Source: CAZAFM01 sp964484395 (lineage in GTDB: Bacteria > Campylobacterota > Campylobacteria > Campylobacterales > CAZAFM01). From it: 13,793 bases of DNA. Shown here in pieces: positions 12,820-13,793 of the stretch. Where the stretch lies: positions 1 through 13,793 of the forward strand of contig CAZAFM010000071.1 in assembly GCA_964484395.1 (NCBI GenBank), read 5' to 3'. Below the pieces are notes generated by a model. The model did not search any database and was not told where the DNA came from. It saw only the letters and a program-made list of their open reading frames with translations. Both the position numbers and the translations under genes were made by a program. Every line of letters starts with the position of its first letter. The first letter of the stretch is position 1.

Positions 12820-13793
12820 ATGAGTATAGAAGCCAAAACTGCTCAACAGTACATTGATGAAACTCCTATATGGAGGGATGGTACAGAGGTCTCAACCACA
12901 CCTGTTACAAAGATGCAACTTCGCATCTGGGGGCTTGCAACTGCTGGTAAGTTCTTTGAGGGTATGGTTGTTTTTATGACGGGGGTTGCACTACCTCTTA
13001 TAGTTTTAGAGTTTGGTCTAAACTCCTTTGAAAAAGGCATCATAGGTGCTGCTACGCTTTTTGGAATACTTATTGGAGCAACTGCCCTAGGTGGGCTCTC
13101 AGATAGATATGGTAGAAAAAAGATATTCATTGCAGAGCTTGTTTTGTTTGTCATCTGTCTAGCACTACTTACTATTAGTCCTAGCTTTCTCTTTTTAGCT
13201 CTTGCCCTTTTTGGGGCTGGGTTAGCCCTTGGATGTGACTACCCAACTGGACATATAGTTGTTAGTGAGAGTATACCTAGCTCACTTAGAGGGCGACTTG
13301 TTTTGGGGGCTTTTGGTTTTCAAGCTATAGGGGCACTTGTAGGAACTGGAGTTGCATATCTTGTACTATATGAAAACCCACAGATAGAGGCTTGGAGGTG
13401 GATGTATGCTACTGCTATTATACCGGCTATTATTGTTATACTTGGTCGTCTAACTATACCTGATAGTGCACATTGGCTAGTAGAAAAGGGTGAGATAAAA
13501 AAAGCAGAGTCAGAGCTAATGAGACTTCTTAAGAGAAATCCTCAACATCCAAAAGAGGTAAACCTCAGCAAAAAAATAGAAGAAAGTGAAGAGGATAAAA
13601 AGAGCTCAAACATAAAAAAACTTTTTAAGAAGAAGTATAGAAGAGCTACTATTTTTGCCTCCGTTCCTTGGTTTTTGCAGGATTTGGGGACTTATGGGAT
13701 TGGGATTTTTACTCCTGTTATACTTGCTGCTACTTTTGCACATACTGGGGGAACTGCTGGAGATACACATGTCGCAGATGTCATACACTCAAC
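12820..13793 (+). CDS. Major facilitator superfamily transporter (sugar/acid porter type), 5' part; runs off right edge
   Basis: The ATG at 12820, preceded by a GGGGGAA Shine-Dalgarno sequence 4 nt upstream, opens a frame of 324 full codons to the window end. There are about 38 hydrophilic N-terminal residues, then TM1-TM6 and, after a charged central loop (about 221-275, many Lys and Glu), the beginning of the second half. The cytoplasmic loop 2-3 motif GGLSDRYGRKK (91-101) and the glutamate and arginines of the loop after TM4 (E150, R157, R159) are clear. After TM6, PDSAHWLVEKG (214-224) resembles the PESPRWL motif of sugar porters and related carriers. The protein is an inner-membrane secondary transporter, presumably proton-coupled. 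The substrate cannot be read from the sequence, and no metabolic neighbour points to it. Confidence 0.9.
   Translation, partial: MSIEAKTAQQYIDETPIWRDGTEVSTTPVTKMQLRIWGLATAGKFFEGMVVFMTGVALPLIVLEFGLNSFEKGIIGAATLFGILIGATALGGLSDRYGRKKIFIAELVLFVICLALLTISPSFLFLALALFGAGLALGCDYPTGHIVVSESIPSSLRGRLVLGAFGFQAIGALVGTGVAYLVLYENPQIEAWRWMYATAIIPAIIVILGRLTIPDSAHWLVEKGEIKKAESELMRLLKRNPQHPKEVNLSKKIEESEEDKKSSNIKKLFKKKYRRATIFASVPWFLQDLGTYGIGIFTPVILAATFAHTGGTAGDTHVADVIHS

Noticed and set aside
12843..13154. 103-residue open frame on the minus strand
   Set aside because: It is antisense to the MFS gene, whose plus-strand frame shows transmembrane segments and the GGLSDRYGRKK motif.

Overview
The window looks like a chromosomal segment of a member of the Campylobacterota (formerly Epsilonproteobacteria), perhaps a Sulfurimonas- or Sulfurospirillum-like organism. 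This rests on AT-rich coding DNA, heavy use of CTA/CTT leucine and AGA arginine codons, several TTG/GTG starts with clear Shine-Dalgarno sequences, TATAAT-type -10 boxes in T-rich DNA without an obvious -35, and the style of the proteins (short MnmA, short RecN, a heme-sensor GGDEF/EAL protein with a GAF-like region). I cannot name the genus from sequence alone. The window is gene-dense, with no gene-free stretch longer than 300 bases and no tRNA, rRNA, CRISPR array or insertion sequence that I could find.

Left part (1-3754, all on the minus strand). Reading in the direction of transcription: pgeF, a fructosamine-kinase-like gene in the same frame 3 nt after it, a two-gene type II toxin-antitoxin module whose genes overlap by 1 nt, and the 5' two thirds or so of a type IIG (Eco57I-like) restriction-modification gene that runs off the left edge. 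The TA module is bracketed by two direct copies of a 19-bp sequence (18/19 identical). Each copy lies 40-45 nt upstream of a start codon, where it could supply the -35 region of a promoter. The pgeF and kinase genes look like chromosomal background; the TA and R-M genes form a small accessory or defence cluster.

Middle part (3755-7442, plus strand). A divergent intergenic region holds a strong TATAAT box for mnmA (tRNA 2-thiouridylase). Eighteen bases after mnmA lies an 850-residue membrane protein with a periplasmic CxxCH (c-type heme) sensor domain, HAMP, a GAF-like region, an intact GGDEF domain with an inhibitory RxxD site, and an EAL domain with altered motifs. It is a probable redox- or gas-responsive cyclic-di-GMP enzyme.

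Right part (7443-12761, plus strand). A second TATAAT promoter precedes a tightly packed set: a beta-propeller plus alpha-solenoid protein of unknown function, NAD kinase, RecN and a ThiF/MoeB-like E1 enzyme. The junctions overlap by 1, 4 and 8 nt, so these are probably one transcriptional unit with translational coupling. Finally, a major facilitator superfamily transporter gene starts at 12820 and is cut by the right edge.

The points I consider most worth following up are the 19-bp repeats around the TA module, the protocoatomer-like architecture of the WD40 protein, the N-terminally short kinase fused in frame behind pgeF, and the E1-like protein that lacks the usual cysteines.
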